From Pedobacter sp014947265 (GTDB taxonomy: Bacteria > Bacteroidota > Bacteroidia > Sphingobacteriales > Sphingobacteriaceae): DNA of 64,000 bases. The position numbers were made by a program, and so were the translations under genes. The notes under the pieces are model-generated. The model was not told the origin of the DNA and ran no database searches. It saw only the letters and a program-made list of their open reading frames with translations. This document shows, in pieces, positions 44,241-52,202 of the stretch (the stretch's first letter is position 1; the number at the start of each line of letters is the position of its first letter). The DNA lies in the NCBI RefSeq assembly GCF_014947265.1, contig NZ_JADCNK010000024.1:15933-79932 (forward strand), read 5' to 3'.

Positions 44241-44300
44241 TTAATTTTTGCATATCATATGGTTTGAAAAGCAATAGCTATGCTGAAATTCAAGTTTGTT

Positions 44301-44387
44301 CCCGCCATTCGCTTCAATCTTTTTGAGATCCTATCAGCTTATTCAAGGTTGCTACAAACAAAAAGGATTTTCACTTCTGTCGGGTTT
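44301..44387 (-). repeat. Dispersed intergenic hairpin element, copy 3
   Basis: On the minus strand it reads AAACCCGACAGAAGTG and ATCCTTTTTGTTTG, then GCAACCTTGAATAAGC, then CAAAAAGATTGAAGCGAATG. Long stretches match copy 2, including CAACCT-GAATA-GCT. Confidence 0.75.
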
Positions 44388-44475
44388 AAAAACGAAGGCA
44401 CTACAAGAAACAGAGGTTGCAGGGCGCAATAGGTATTACACTTTTATCTTTGGTCTTTCAGCTTTAGTCTCTTTC

Positions 44476-45039
44476 TTACTTCTGCACTTTCCAGCCCTCA
44501 TCTTTACTCAACTTTAATTTATAAGTTTTGGTAATGAAGTTGCTGTTTTTGTTTGCGTCTTTATCAAAAGGTTCGAAATCAGTAGTGGTCATTTTAAGTG
44601 ATACGGTAACCTTTGCTGTACTTGAGTTTACCTGAGCAAAATCGACTGGTTTCTCGTCGGATAAAACATATTCTACCACTTTTACCGTGGCCTTATCACC
44701 ATCCTGTTTTAATACCAACGGACTTGCTTTATCGGTTAAAGTAATCTGATAAACGTAACTGCTATCTTTCGAAAGAAATTTCTTTTTGGCTTCTTTTAAG
44801 TTTAAGGTAACCAAACCTTTGCTCGCTAAAGATTTATATTTCCCCAGTTCGAACATGTCGTTTGTACTGTTGAATTTCATCTCCCCAAATTTAAACCTGG
44901 TGGTTTTATATTCGGGATTGGCTTTTAAGTAGCTGGTAATCACTTCAGCAGCCTCATCCTGATTGATGGTGGTTTTGGTTTTACATCCTACGAAACCAAT
45001 GATGATAAAAGATAAAATATAAATAGTAAGTTTTTTCAT
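44476..45039 (-). CDS. Hypothetical lipoprotein
   Basis: A 187-residue protein with a lipoprotein signal, FVGC (Cys19). The N-terminal third has EAAEVITSYLKANPEYKTT, and the rest is a lysine-rich beta domain ending in LKLSKDEGWKVQK. I do not recognise a named family. Similar proteins in Bacteroidota are annotated only as lipoproteins. It is flanked by repeat elements on both sides. Confidence 0.75.
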   Translation of the reverse strand: MKKLTIYILSFIIIGFVGCKTKTTINQDEAAEVITSYLKANPEYKTTRFKFGEMKFNSTNDMFELGKYKSLASKGLVTLNLKEAKKKFLSKDSSYVYQITLTDKASPLVLKQDGDKATVKVVEYVLSDEKPVDFAQVNSSTAKVTVSLKMTTTDFEPFDKDANKNSNFITKTYKLKLSKDEGWKVQK

Positions 45040-45067
45040 GTGTATATGCTTTATGCTTTTTAAAGGT

Positions 45068-45236
45068 ATTTAATTTTAGTTTAACCGCAAAGGACGCGAA
45101 GTTTATTAATCTTTAAGGCTTAAACCACAAAGGCGCTAAGAACACTAAGTTTGCATTCAAGGCACAACAATAAATTTCAAAAGCCCTGCTTTGTGTCCTC
45201 TGCGTCTTCACTCTGTGTACTTTGCGGTAAAAAACT
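45068..45236. repeat. ACCGCAAAG-type inverted repeat, 45.1 kb
   Basis: Begins TTTAACCGCAAAGGACGCG and ends ACTTTGCGGTAAAAAACT, with an internal TTAAACCACAAAGGCGC. The ends pair as ACCGCAAAG with CTTTGCGGT. It fills most of the space between two genes. Confidence 0.7.
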
Positions 45237-45239
45237 AGA

Positions 45240-46130
45240 TTAATCTCGCTTTAAATATTTCAGGTTTGGCAAAACCATTGCAGATAAAATTACCACAACA
45301 CCAACCCACCTTAAAAACGACACCTGCTCTTGGAGCACGAAACCAGCCATCATTACGGCAACAGGTAATTCTGCAGCGCTTAAAATAGAACTTATAGCAG
45401 TACCAATTCTGGGCACGCCTTCAGCATAAAATAAAGGCGGAATTACCGTACCGAAAACTGAGATAATCAATCCCCATTTCAATAAACTTCCACACAAAGC
45501 ACCATTAAACAAAAATGCTGGCGGGAAGATGATGAAAATCAATATACAGGCACCAGTAATCATCAAGGCACTTTTCTTTAGAGGAGCATATTCATTTCCG
45601 ATTCTACCACTCAATAATAAAAAGCCCGCATAGCAAAGTGCAGCCAACAACCCAAAACCAATCCCTTTTAAATCCATGCTTCCGATGCTGGTTTCTACCA
45701 TTCCACTGGCTAAAACTGTACCACCCAGAACCAATAAAATAGCGACTAATTGTAAGCCGGTAGGTTTCTTTTTAAAAATGAGGTATTCCATTAAAATACT
45801 TATCCAGATAAACTGCATCAATAAAATAATCGCTACCGAATTGGGTACCAGCTTTACACACTGATAATAAAAGATACTCACCAAGCCCGTACAGGTTCCT
45901 GCGATTATCATTTTCCACCAAGGTGTTTTAGGCACATTAGCTTTAGCTTTATAAGCTGCTGTTCTGCTTTGAAAGAAAAATAATACCCATAAAATTACCG
46001 CTCCGAAAAAAGCCTGGGCACCGGTTACATCGCCCAGAGTATAACCTTCATGGTAAGCGAGTTTTACAAAAGTAGACAGGATACCAAAACTACAGGCACC
46101 AAAAAAAACAAGGAGAATTCCTTTTAACAT
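45240..46130 (-). CDS. EamA/DMT-superfamily transporter
   Basis: Ten-helix inner-membrane carrier of 296 residues composed of two EamA repeats. N-terminal GILLVFFGACSFGILSTFVK and the second-half GLLAALCYAGFLLLSG are typical. Substrate unknown; members move amino acids, sugars or metabolites. It starts with ATG at 46130 beyond an inverted repeat, and ends directly before the 45.1 kb repeat. Confidence 0.88.
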   Translation of the reverse strand: MLKGILLVFFGACSFGILSTFVKLAYHEGYTLGDVTGAQAFFGAVILWVLFFFQSRTAAYKAKANVPKTPWWKMIIAGTCTGLVSIFYYQCVKLVPNSVAIILLMQFIWISILMEYLIFKKKPTGLQLVAILLVLGGTVLASGMVETSIGSMDLKGIGFGLLAALCYAGFLLLSGRIGNEYAPLKKSALMITGACILIFIIFPPAFLFNGALCGSLLKWGLIISVFGTVIPPLFYAEGVPRIGTAISSILSAAELPVAVMMAGFVLQEQVSFLRWVGVVVILSAMVLPNLKYLKRD

Positions 46131-46142
46131 AAAATTTAATAT

Positions 46143-46258
46143 TTAACCGCAAAGGAAACTAAGGTTTTCGCAAAGTATCGCAAAGATTAACTAAAATCTA
46201 TACAGCCTACTTCGCGTTTTTTTGCGTCCCTTTTCTTTGCAGTCTTTGCGGTTAAAAA
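46143..46258. repeat. ACCGCAAAG-type inverted repeat, 46.1 kb
   Basis: Begins TTTAACCGCAAAGGAAAC and ends GTCTTTGCGGTTAAAAAC. The first and last 14 bases or so are inverted copies. It fills the gap between the transporter start and the pdxJ stop. Confidence 0.75.
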
Positions 46259-46975
46259 CTAAACCAGTTGTTGTAAATATTTCTGAACGGTAGTTTCTAA
46301 ACCTAAATAAAGTGCATCGCTAATTAAAGCATGACCGATAGAAACTTCCAATAAGCCCGGGATGCTTTGTGCAAAATAATGTAGGTTGTGTAGGTCGAGA
46401 TCATGCCCCGCGTTAATTCCCAAGCCTAATTTGTTGGCATGATGTGCCGCAGCAATGTAACTCACTACTGCCTTTTCGCGGTCGGCGAAATAATTATGCG
46501 CATAGGCCTCGGTATATAATTCGATACGGTCTGTTCCGGTTTCAGCCGCGCCTTCAACCATTTCTACAACCGGATCAACAAAGATAGAAACGCGGATGCC
46601 TTCCTTTTGAAAAACAGCAACCATTTCCTTCAGGTAATCTTTATGTTTGATGGTATCCCAACCATGGTTCGAAGTAATCTGACCCTCGGCATCGGGTACC
46701 AAAGTAACCTGAGCAGGTTTGTTGGCCAAAACCAGATCAACAAATTTATCTTCTTTGCAATTTCCTTCAATATTGAACTCGGTAGCAATAACGGCCTTTA
46801 AATCGTAAACATCCTGATAGCGGATATGGCGTTCATCAGGGCGTGGGTGTACCGTAATTCCCTGCGCACCGTAACGTTCGCAATCTAATGCAACCTTAAC
46901 CAGATCAGGATTATTACCTCCGCGACTGTTGCGAAGTGTAGCAATTTTATTGATATTAACCGATAACTTTGTCAT
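46259..46975 (-). CDS. pdxJ: Pyridoxine 5'-phosphate synthase
   Basis: TIM-barrel enzyme joining 1-deoxyxylulose-5-phosphate and 3-amino-2-oxopropyl phosphate to pyridoxine 5'-phosphate, in the DXP-dependent vitamin B6 route. Its 238 residues contain SVNINKIATLRNSRGG, TVHPRPDERHI with the catalytic His/Arg region, VTLVPD, and GLGINAGHDLDLHN. DXP also feeds IspH upstream of carotenoids, but no shared regulation is visible. A TATCTTTG lies four bases before the ATG. Confidence 0.95.
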   Translation of the reverse strand: MTKLSVNINKIATLRNSRGGNNPDLVKVALDCERYGAQGITVHPRPDERHIRYQDVYDLKAVIATEFNIEGNCKEDKFVDLVLANKPAQVTLVPDAEGQITSNHGWDTIKHKDYLKEMVAVFQKEGIRVSIFVDPVVEMVEGAAETGTDRIELYTEAYAHNYFADREKAVVSYIAAAHHANKLGLGINAGHDLDLHNLHYFAQSIPGLLEVSIGHALISDALYLGLETTVQKYLQQLV

Positions 46976-46979
46976 GAAG

Positions 46980-46987
46980 CAAAGATA
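46980..46987 (-). promoter_or_regulatory. -7 element of pdxJ, probably leaderless start
   Basis: TATCTTTG on the minus strand. Only four bases separate it from the ATG at 46975, so transcription would begin at or just inside the start codon, unless the real start is further downstream. The first Met codon after this is many residues later. Confidence 0.45.
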
Positions 46988-47058
46988 AGGCTTTGCCTTT
47001 GTTAATCTTAAACCTTAAAAAAATTTGACTTTTTTTTGCTCATATTTGCTTTCTGTAA

Positions 47059-48699
47059 ATGAACTTAAAAGATACAACCCTATATAAATTCCTGATCGTT
47101 TTACTTGCAATTGCGAGTATACCAGCACTTTTTGGCGGCGTGATGGAGCCTGATGGAGCATTGTATGCTTCCATGTCCAAAAACATTATCCTGTTCAAAG
47201 ATTGGTTTAATCTTTACGGCCGTGGGGCCGACTGGCTGGATAAACCCCACCTCACTTTTTGGATTTCTGCAGCGTCCTTTAAAATTTTCGGAATATCGTC
47301 CTTTGCTTATAAATTACCATCATTTCTATTCGGTTTATTGGGTGCATGGTATTTATACAAGTTAGCTAAAGATATATACGATGAAAAAACCGGGTTAATC
47401 AGTGCGGTAATTTTTCTCAGTGCCTTACATATCATCACCTCTACTTTTGATGTTAGGGCCGAAATTTACATTACCACTTTCACGTTAGCATCTATTTACC
47501 ATTACTATAAGGCACATCAAAATTCTTTCTGGCACATTATAGCAGGTTCATTTTTTGCGGCCTGTGCAATATTAATCAAAGGAATTTTTGTATTGATTCC
47601 TGTATTTGCAGGCTTTATTATCTACTGGTTGCTTACAAAACATTACCATCAGCTTTTAAAACCAAAATGGTATATCGCCATCCTTTTGATTTTTATCTTT
47701 ATTACCCCTGAACTGTATTCGCTTTACACGCAATTCGATATGCATCCCGAAAAAATTGTTTTTGAAAGGACCGGTGTTTCGGGCCTAAAATTTTTCTTTT
47801 GGGACAGTCAGTTTGGGCGTTTCTTTAACAACGGGCCAATTAAAGGCAAAGGGGATATTTCGTTTTTTCTACACACTACCCTTTGGGCATTCCTTCCCTG
47901 GTCTGTACTATTTTATACAGCCGTTGTAAATCTGTTTAAAAGAAAAAATAGAATTGCTTTAGCTCCTGAAAGCATTATGATCTGGGCAAGTGCAGCGGTT
48001 ACTTTTCTGATCTTTTCTCTTTCTAAATTTCAGTTACCGCATTATATCCTGATCATCTTTCCGCAGTTTTCAATCATAACTGCCTTGTACTTGAGGAAGC
48101 TTGACAGCAAAGGCTTAAAAATCTTCTTCATTATACAGAACATCATTTTCATGTTAGTTATTGCCTTACTTTCTGTCTTAGCCTTTTTCTTTGGATTCGA
48201 AAGCCCATATTTAATTATCGGAATCCTGATTGTTGTTCTCGCCACCTCTTTCTTACTATTTAAAGGCATTTTACTGGAAACCATCATTGCCAGAAGCGCA
48301 TTTTTATCTGTCGGATTAATGATATTTCTATTCATTTTTTTCTACCCGGCCCTTTTAAAATATCAATCAGGTATGCAGGCAGGTAATTGGTTAAAGCAAA
48401 ATTATCCAACTGCTAAACCTGCAGTATTAAACTACATAGATGCGTTCTCTTTTGATTTTTATGCCCCGGGAGAAGTAAAATATCTGCATAATTATAGTGA
48501 TCTCGACAAATCAAAGCATCTAAAAGACCTGGTTATATACATTCCGGAACAGGAATTGGCAAAACTAAAAAGCGAGTACCATGCTGAAATTCTAAAATCG
48601 TTTGAATACTTTCATACCACAAAACTGACGGGTAAATTTTTAAACGTGAAAACACGCCCCCAGGTTTTAGAACATTTTTATCTGGTTAAAATACATTAA
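47059..48699 (+). CDS. GT39-type membrane glycosyltransferase
   Basis: Polytopic PMT/ArnT-like transferase of 546 residues with about twelve helices. An N-terminal DGALYASMSKNI carries the first-loop Asp of the PMT/ArnT plan, followed by KPHLTFW and FDVRAEIYITTF. ArnT-type proteins transfer a sugar from polyprenyl phosphate to lipid A or proteins in the periplasm. The next gene is a GtrA-type protein one base later, the usual partner for polyprenyl-phosphate-sugar flipping. Confidence 0.88.
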   Translation: MNLKDTTLYKFLIVLLAIASIPALFGGVMEPDGALYASMSKNIILFKDWFNLYGRGADWLDKPHLTFWISAASFKIFGISSFAYKLPSFLFGLLGAWYLYKLAKDIYDEKTGLISAVIFLSALHIITSTFDVRAEIYITTFTLASIYHYYKAHQNSFWHIIAGSFFAACAILIKGIFVLIPVFAGFIIYWLLTKHYHQLLKPKWYIAILLIFIFITPELYSLYTQFDMHPEKIVFERTGVSGLKFFFWDSQFGRFFNNGPIKGKGDISFFLHTTLWAFLPWSVLFYTAVVNLFKRKNRIALAPESIMIWASAAVTFLIFSLSKFQLPHYILIIFPQFSIITALYLRKLDSKGLKIFFIIQNIIFMLVIALLSVLAFFFGFESPYLIIGILIVVLATSFLLFKGILLETIIARSAFLSVGLMIFLFIFFYPALLKYQSGMQAGNWLKQNYPTAKPAVLNYIDAFSFDFYAPGEVKYLHNYSDLDKSKHLKDLVIYIPEQELAKLKSEYHAEILKSFEYFHTTKLTGKFLNVKTRPQVLEHFYLVKIH

Positions 48700-48700
48700 C

Positions 48701-49081
48701 ATGGATTTATTCTTCCGCATCTTAAAATTTGGATTAACGGGTTTCCTCGGGATGGCGATAGATTTCGGCGCGACATGGCTGTGCAAAGAGAAAATCAAGA
48801 TCAATAAATACATTGCTAATGCCATTGGTTTTACTTTAGCCGTAACCAATAATTATCTCATTAACCGGATATGGACATTCGAAAGTACCAACACCCATTG
48901 GGCAACTGAATTCAGCAAATTTTTAGTGGTGAGTTTAATTGGTTTAGGATTAAATACATTTATCATTTACCTGTTCCATCAAAGGAAAAACGGCACCAAT
49001 TTTTATGTGGCGAAGTTTTTTGCGATTGTAATTGTTTTTGTTTGGAATTTTTTGGCAAATATGTTGTTTACTTTTAGGTAG
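48701..49081 (+). CDS. GtrA-family membrane protein
   Basis: A 126-residue protein with four helices. FLKFGLTGFLGM-type N-terminus, NAIGFTLAVTNNYLINRIWTF and FAIVIVFVWNFLANMLFTFR are the GtrA signature. GtrA proteins flip polyprenyl-linked glucose-type sugars to the periplasmic face for O-antigen or similar modification. It starts one base after the GT39 stop, a clear operon. Confidence 0.9.
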   Translation: MDLFFRILKFGLTGFLGMAIDFGATWLCKEKIKINKYIANAIGFTLAVTNNYLINRIWTFESTNTHWATEFSKFLVVSLIGLGLNTFIIYLFHQRKNGTNFYVAKFFAIVIVFVWNFLANMLFTFR

Positions 49082-49087
49082 GTTTTC

Positions 49088-49260
49088 ACCATTAAGTGCA
49101 TTAAAGAAATTCGAATGAATTAAGCTTCTTTATTATTTTGATCACCTTAGTCACCTGAGAACATCTAAGGTTAATGATGCAGGAGGACTCACCTTAACTT
49201 TCTTAACTTCTTAATGATAAAAAAATATCACCATTAAGGGATGAAGGACATTAAGAAAAA
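49088..49260. repeat. CACCATTAAG intergenic repeats
   Basis: Two similar segments begin near 49088 and 49230 with CACCATTAAG and end near AAATTCGAATGA or AAATCGAATGA. Between them lies a mirrored TTAACTTCTTAATGAT. They are low-complexity ATTAAG-type repeats. Confidence 0.45.
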
Positions 49261-49312
49261 AATCGAATGATTGCTGCAGGATCTATGCAATTCGCACAAC
49301 TCAATGAACCAC

Positions 49313-49435
49313 CTAAGTAACGTTTTTGCCAACAAAATAAATCACAACAAGCCATATTAATCCTTTAATTAGGAAGAATAAAAACCCAACCAGCCCCACC
49401 CGCTTAAACCATAATTTTGCTTTTTCTTTGTTCAT
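49313..49435 (-). CDS. Small single-span membrane protein, 40 residues
   Basis: ATG at 49435 opens a 40-codon frame with a basic N-terminus (MNKEKAKLWFKRVG), one hydrophobic helix containing FLFFLIKGLIWLVVIYFV, and a short tail to TAG 49313. The positive-inside charge pattern and the clean helix make chance unlikely. Similar ~40-residue proteins exist in related genomes to my recollection, but no function is known. Confidence 0.55.
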   Translation of the reverse strand: MNKEKAKLWFKRVGLVGFLFFLIKGLIWLVVIYFVGKNVT

Positions 49436-49495
49436 GGCGATGTTTGTAAAGATAACGGATTTGCGTTAAATTAGAAAGATTTTAAATAAGGAAAT

Positions 49496-50476
49496 ATGAA
49501 ATTATCTAAATATTTGCCCATCACTATTTTTTGCAGCTGCTTTTTTTGCATTCAAATTTTTGCGCAAAATTTTGAAGTTATTAAACGCTATAAGGTAAGT
49601 TTTGCCCTTGCAACAGGCGCTAATGAGAAGCTGATTGCGCTCAGAAGTTTTTCGGCAAATAATCAAAAATATTTATTGCTGGTAAATCCAGAAACGTTAG
49701 ATACTAAAGTAGATCTGGCTAGTAATTATGCCACAAGCAGCTTACAGTTCCAAAATGTATTGGCGATTTTTAAAAATACGGCTTATATAAAATCAATCGA
49801 AGCCGCAGCAGCTAAAGATCTGCAGTTACAAAATGCGGGGATTGATCACGCCATTCCGAATGAAAAAGGCATTACCTTAACGATCGATCTTTGTCCATCG
49901 CATAAGGCTTTAGACCGGATTATTTTCCAATCGATTTTCGACGAATTTAAAAAGATAGAGCAGCCCGCTCCGCTTGCGGTTTCCGTTTCAGGTAAATGGA
50001 TGTTAAAACACCAGGACGATCTGAATTGGTTAAAAGGTTTGGTAGAGAAAAAAGAATTGAATATTACCTGGGTAAACCATACTTATAATCATGAAGTAAA
50101 TAAACTGCCATTGGCCGAAAATTTTCTGTTGGCTCCTGGAACCAATTTAGACGTAGAGGTATTAGAAAATGAAAAACTGATGTTAAAAAACGGCTTAACC
50201 CCTTCGGTATTTTTCCGTTTCCCTGGCCTGGTATCGGACAAGACCATTGTTGAAAAAATTGAAGCTTACGGATTAATTCCGGTTGGAAGCGATGCCTGGC
50301 TGGCCAAAGGACAGCAACCTAACGCTGGAAGCATTGTATTGATCCACGGAAACGGCAATGAGGAAATAGGCGTGAAAGATTTTATCCAGTTGCTAAAAAC
50401 GAAACAAGCTGATGTGAAGAATAAACAATGGTTGCTTTTCGATTTAAGACAGGGTTTGGAAAAGGAATTTGAATAA
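49496..50476 (+). CDS. Polysaccharide deacetylase family protein
   Basis: A 326-residue protein with a signal peptide (residues 1-23, FAQ end). The NodB domain begins around residue 125: GITLTIDLCPS holds the TxD catalytic base, NHTYNH the metal His pair, FFRFPG the next motif, SDAW and the final VLIHGNG. Such enzymes remove acetyl groups from peptidoglycan, chitin-like or exopolysaccharide chains. The target is unknown. It ends before an inverted repeat. Confidence 0.85.
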   Translation: MKLSKYLPITIFCSCFFCIQIFAQNFEVIKRYKVSFALATGANEKLIALRSFSANNQKYLLLVNPETLDTKVDLASNYATSSLQFQNVLAIFKNTAYIKSIEAAAAKDLQLQNAGIDHAIPNEKGITLTIDLCPSHKALDRIIFQSIFDEFKKIEQPAPLAVSVSGKWMLKHQDDLNWLKGLVEKKELNITWVNHTYNHEVNKLPLAENFLLAPGTNLDVEVLENEKLMLKNGLTPSVFFRFPGLVSDKTIVEKIEAYGLIPVGSDAWLAKGQQPNAGSIVLIHGNGNEEIGVKDFIQLLKTKQADVKNKQWLLFDLRQGLEKEFE

Positions 50477-50486
50477 TTTATCGCGT

Positions 50487-50638
50487 TTTTAACTGCAGAG
50501 GACGCTAAGAAAGGCGCAGAGTTCACAAAGAACGCACAATAAATTGACCACAAAGGCACAAAGAACACAAGGGTTCAGACCATTTTTAAATCAGACTTAG
50601 CGGCCCTTTGCGAAAAGCTTTGCGTTCTTTGCGGTAAA
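50487..50638. repeat. ACCGCAAAG-type inverted repeat, 50.5 kb
   Basis: Begins TTTTAACTGCAGAGGACGC and ends GCGTTCTTTGCGGTAAACCC, with internal ACCACAAAGGCAC. Degenerate member of the repeat class at 38.4, 45.1 and 46.1 kb. Confidence 0.6.
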
Positions 50639-50642
50639 CCCA

Positions 50643-50984
50643 CTATTTTTTAACCGGCAATAATTTTATTTCTTTCGCCTTAAAACGGTTGTTTACGATT
50701 TCGCCGGTAACTTCTGCTTTGCTTACCGCATTGCAAAAACCGTGTTTGCCATGGGCATCGCCAAAGTCATCAATACCTTTACCATCAACAAAATAAGGTT
50801 TGCCATCAATTTTAACCGCCAATTCGCAATCTTTACCTTTCATTTTAAACTGACATTCGCCACAGGCAATATCGACCACCTGTTTGGTTACCACTTTTGC
50901 AGTTGCAGGTTTTTGAGGACTGGTTTGGGCCTGAGCTATAAAAGCAAAAAAACCGATACAAAATGTTAATATAGTACCTTTCAT
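50643..50984 (-). CDS. DUF6370-type secreted protein
   Basis: A 113-residue protein with a signal peptide (residues 1-19, IAQAQ). The mature part has VDIACGECQFKMKGKDCELAVKIDGK (split motif CxxC...C) and FCNAVSKAEVTG. The cysteine pattern suggests metal binding, and neighbours of this family are often linked to metal or redox stress, but this is not proven. The length matches related proteins. Confidence 0.75.
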   Translation of the reverse strand: MKGTILTFCIGFFAFIAQAQTSPQKPATAKVVTKQVVDIACGECQFKMKGKDCELAVKIDGKPYFVDGKGIDDFGDAHGKHGFCNAVSKAEVTGEIVNNRFKAKEIKLLPVKK

Positions 50985-51014
50985 ATTTTTTTTAATTCTT
51001 TATTCAAAATTAAC

Positions 51015-51893
51015 TTATTTTGCAATTAACCAGGCGATTAAATCGGTTGGTTCTGCAATACTCCAGGAATGCGGATGTTTTTGTTTATTATTCCTTATCC
51101 CCCTATCTTTAGTTAAAATAAGTTCTACTTTGTTTTCTTCTGACTTTTGTTTTAGTTTATTGATATACCCTGCACAATCGGTTACGTTCATATCCGACAA
51201 ATCCATGCTTCTGTTATTAATCCACCACAAAATATCTGGTTCGCTGTAAATTCTTAGGGCAGTTAATTGATAATCGGGTAGCATGCTTAATTCGGTATAA
51301 TCTGGATTATAAACCGATTGCTCTTTTAAACTTTGTTCTGGTATTTTATGCTCAGTATTTAAGGTATCTAATTTAGTTACAAAACTTTTTTCCCGTCCTT
51401 TTAGCAAAGATTTTCTTAACCTAACCATATCTAAAGGAGGGTCGATAGCGAAAACCTTGCTTATTTTTAGTTCTTTATTTTTTTCTGCATAAAACTTTAA
51501 TGCTGTTGTACCACCAATAGAAAAACCGCCAAGATAAAGCGCTAATGCTGGTTGAAGTTTATTTTTATGATAAAACTCCTTAATCATTTTACCTAACGTA
51601 TTCAAGCTTTTTTTATCAATGGGAAAACTTTCATTGTTGGGTGTAAGATTAACCATTACAACCGCTAATCCATTTTTGTTTGCCTCCTGCACAATGGATG
51701 ATTGAGCGGTAACGGCAGTAGGAGATTCCAAAAACCCTGGCACCAAAAATAATACACCCGTAATCTTAGCCCCCACCGGCAAGCTTTGCATGTAGAAACA
51801 GTCTTTTCCAAAAAGCTGATCGTTTTCTACTTTAACCTGTGCACGCACAACAAAACCAGCAAATAAAATTAATATGGAGAGTAAATATTTCAT
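51015..51893 (-). CDS. Secreted alpha/beta-hydrolase-type protein
   Basis: A 292-residue protein from the ATG at 51893 (an ATG at 51911 adds six residues). The signal peptide (residues 1-18, VVRAQ) is followed by LFLVPGFLESPTA as the oxyanion strand and a nucleophile elbow GGFSIGGTTA, Gly-x-Ser-x-Gly. DPPLDM and the C-terminal HPHSWSI could give the acid and His. It may be an esterase or lipase of unknown substrate. 31 bp downstream of it lies the DUF6370 gene. Confidence 0.75.
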   Translation of the reverse strand: MKYLLSILILFAGFVVRAQVKVENDQLFGKDCFYMQSLPVGAKITGVLFLVPGFLESPTAVTAQSSIVQEANKNGLAVVMVNLTPNNESFPIDKKSLNTLGKMIKEFYHKNKLQPALALYLGGFSIGGTTALKFYAEKNKELKISKVFAIDPPLDMVRLRKSLLKGREKSFVTKLDTLNTEHKIPEQSLKEQSVYNPDYTELSMLPDYQLTALRIYSEPDILWWINNRSMDLSDMNVTDCAGYINKLKQKSEENKVELILTKDRGIRNNKQKHPHSWSIAEPTDLIAWLIAK

Positions 51894-51955
51894 TAAGATA
51901 CATTTTTTCAAATGTAGGTTTTAAGGAGCAAAAGAACCACAATGCGCTGTAAAAT

Positions 51956-52052
51956 AAACCTGATAGAAATGGAAATCCTTTTTGTTGTCATTCTGAGCGT
52001 AGTCGAAGAACAACAAAAAGATTGGAATGAATAGCAGGACTGATGCCTCCGA
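51956..52052 (+). repeat. Dispersed intergenic hairpin element, copy 4
   Basis: Begins AAACCTGATAGAAATGG and AAATCCTTTTTGTTGTC, passes through ATTCTGAGCGTAGTCGAAG, and ends CAACAAAAAGATTGGAATG then GCAGGACTGATGCCTCCGA. The core here is the GTCATTCTGAGCG-type repeat seen also in the 28.4 kb hairpin. Confidence 0.75.
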
Positions 52053-52134
52053 AAAGCGCTGAACGTCTGTTTTCAAAAAAACACAAGAACACCCCACCTT
52101 ACAGGCACCTCTCTCTGGGAGTGGGCAATAAAAA

Positions 52135-52160
52135 AGGGATATGCAAATCTGCACATCCCT
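52135..52160 (-). terminator. Terminator of ahcY
   Basis: Minus-strand stem AGGGATGTGC, loop AGATTT, GCATATCCCT (one mismatch) followed by six Ts, 43 bp past the ahcY stop. Confidence 0.85.
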
Positions 52161-52202
52161 CTTCATATTATCGACTTCAGACTCTCGACTGAAGACTCAG
52201 GA

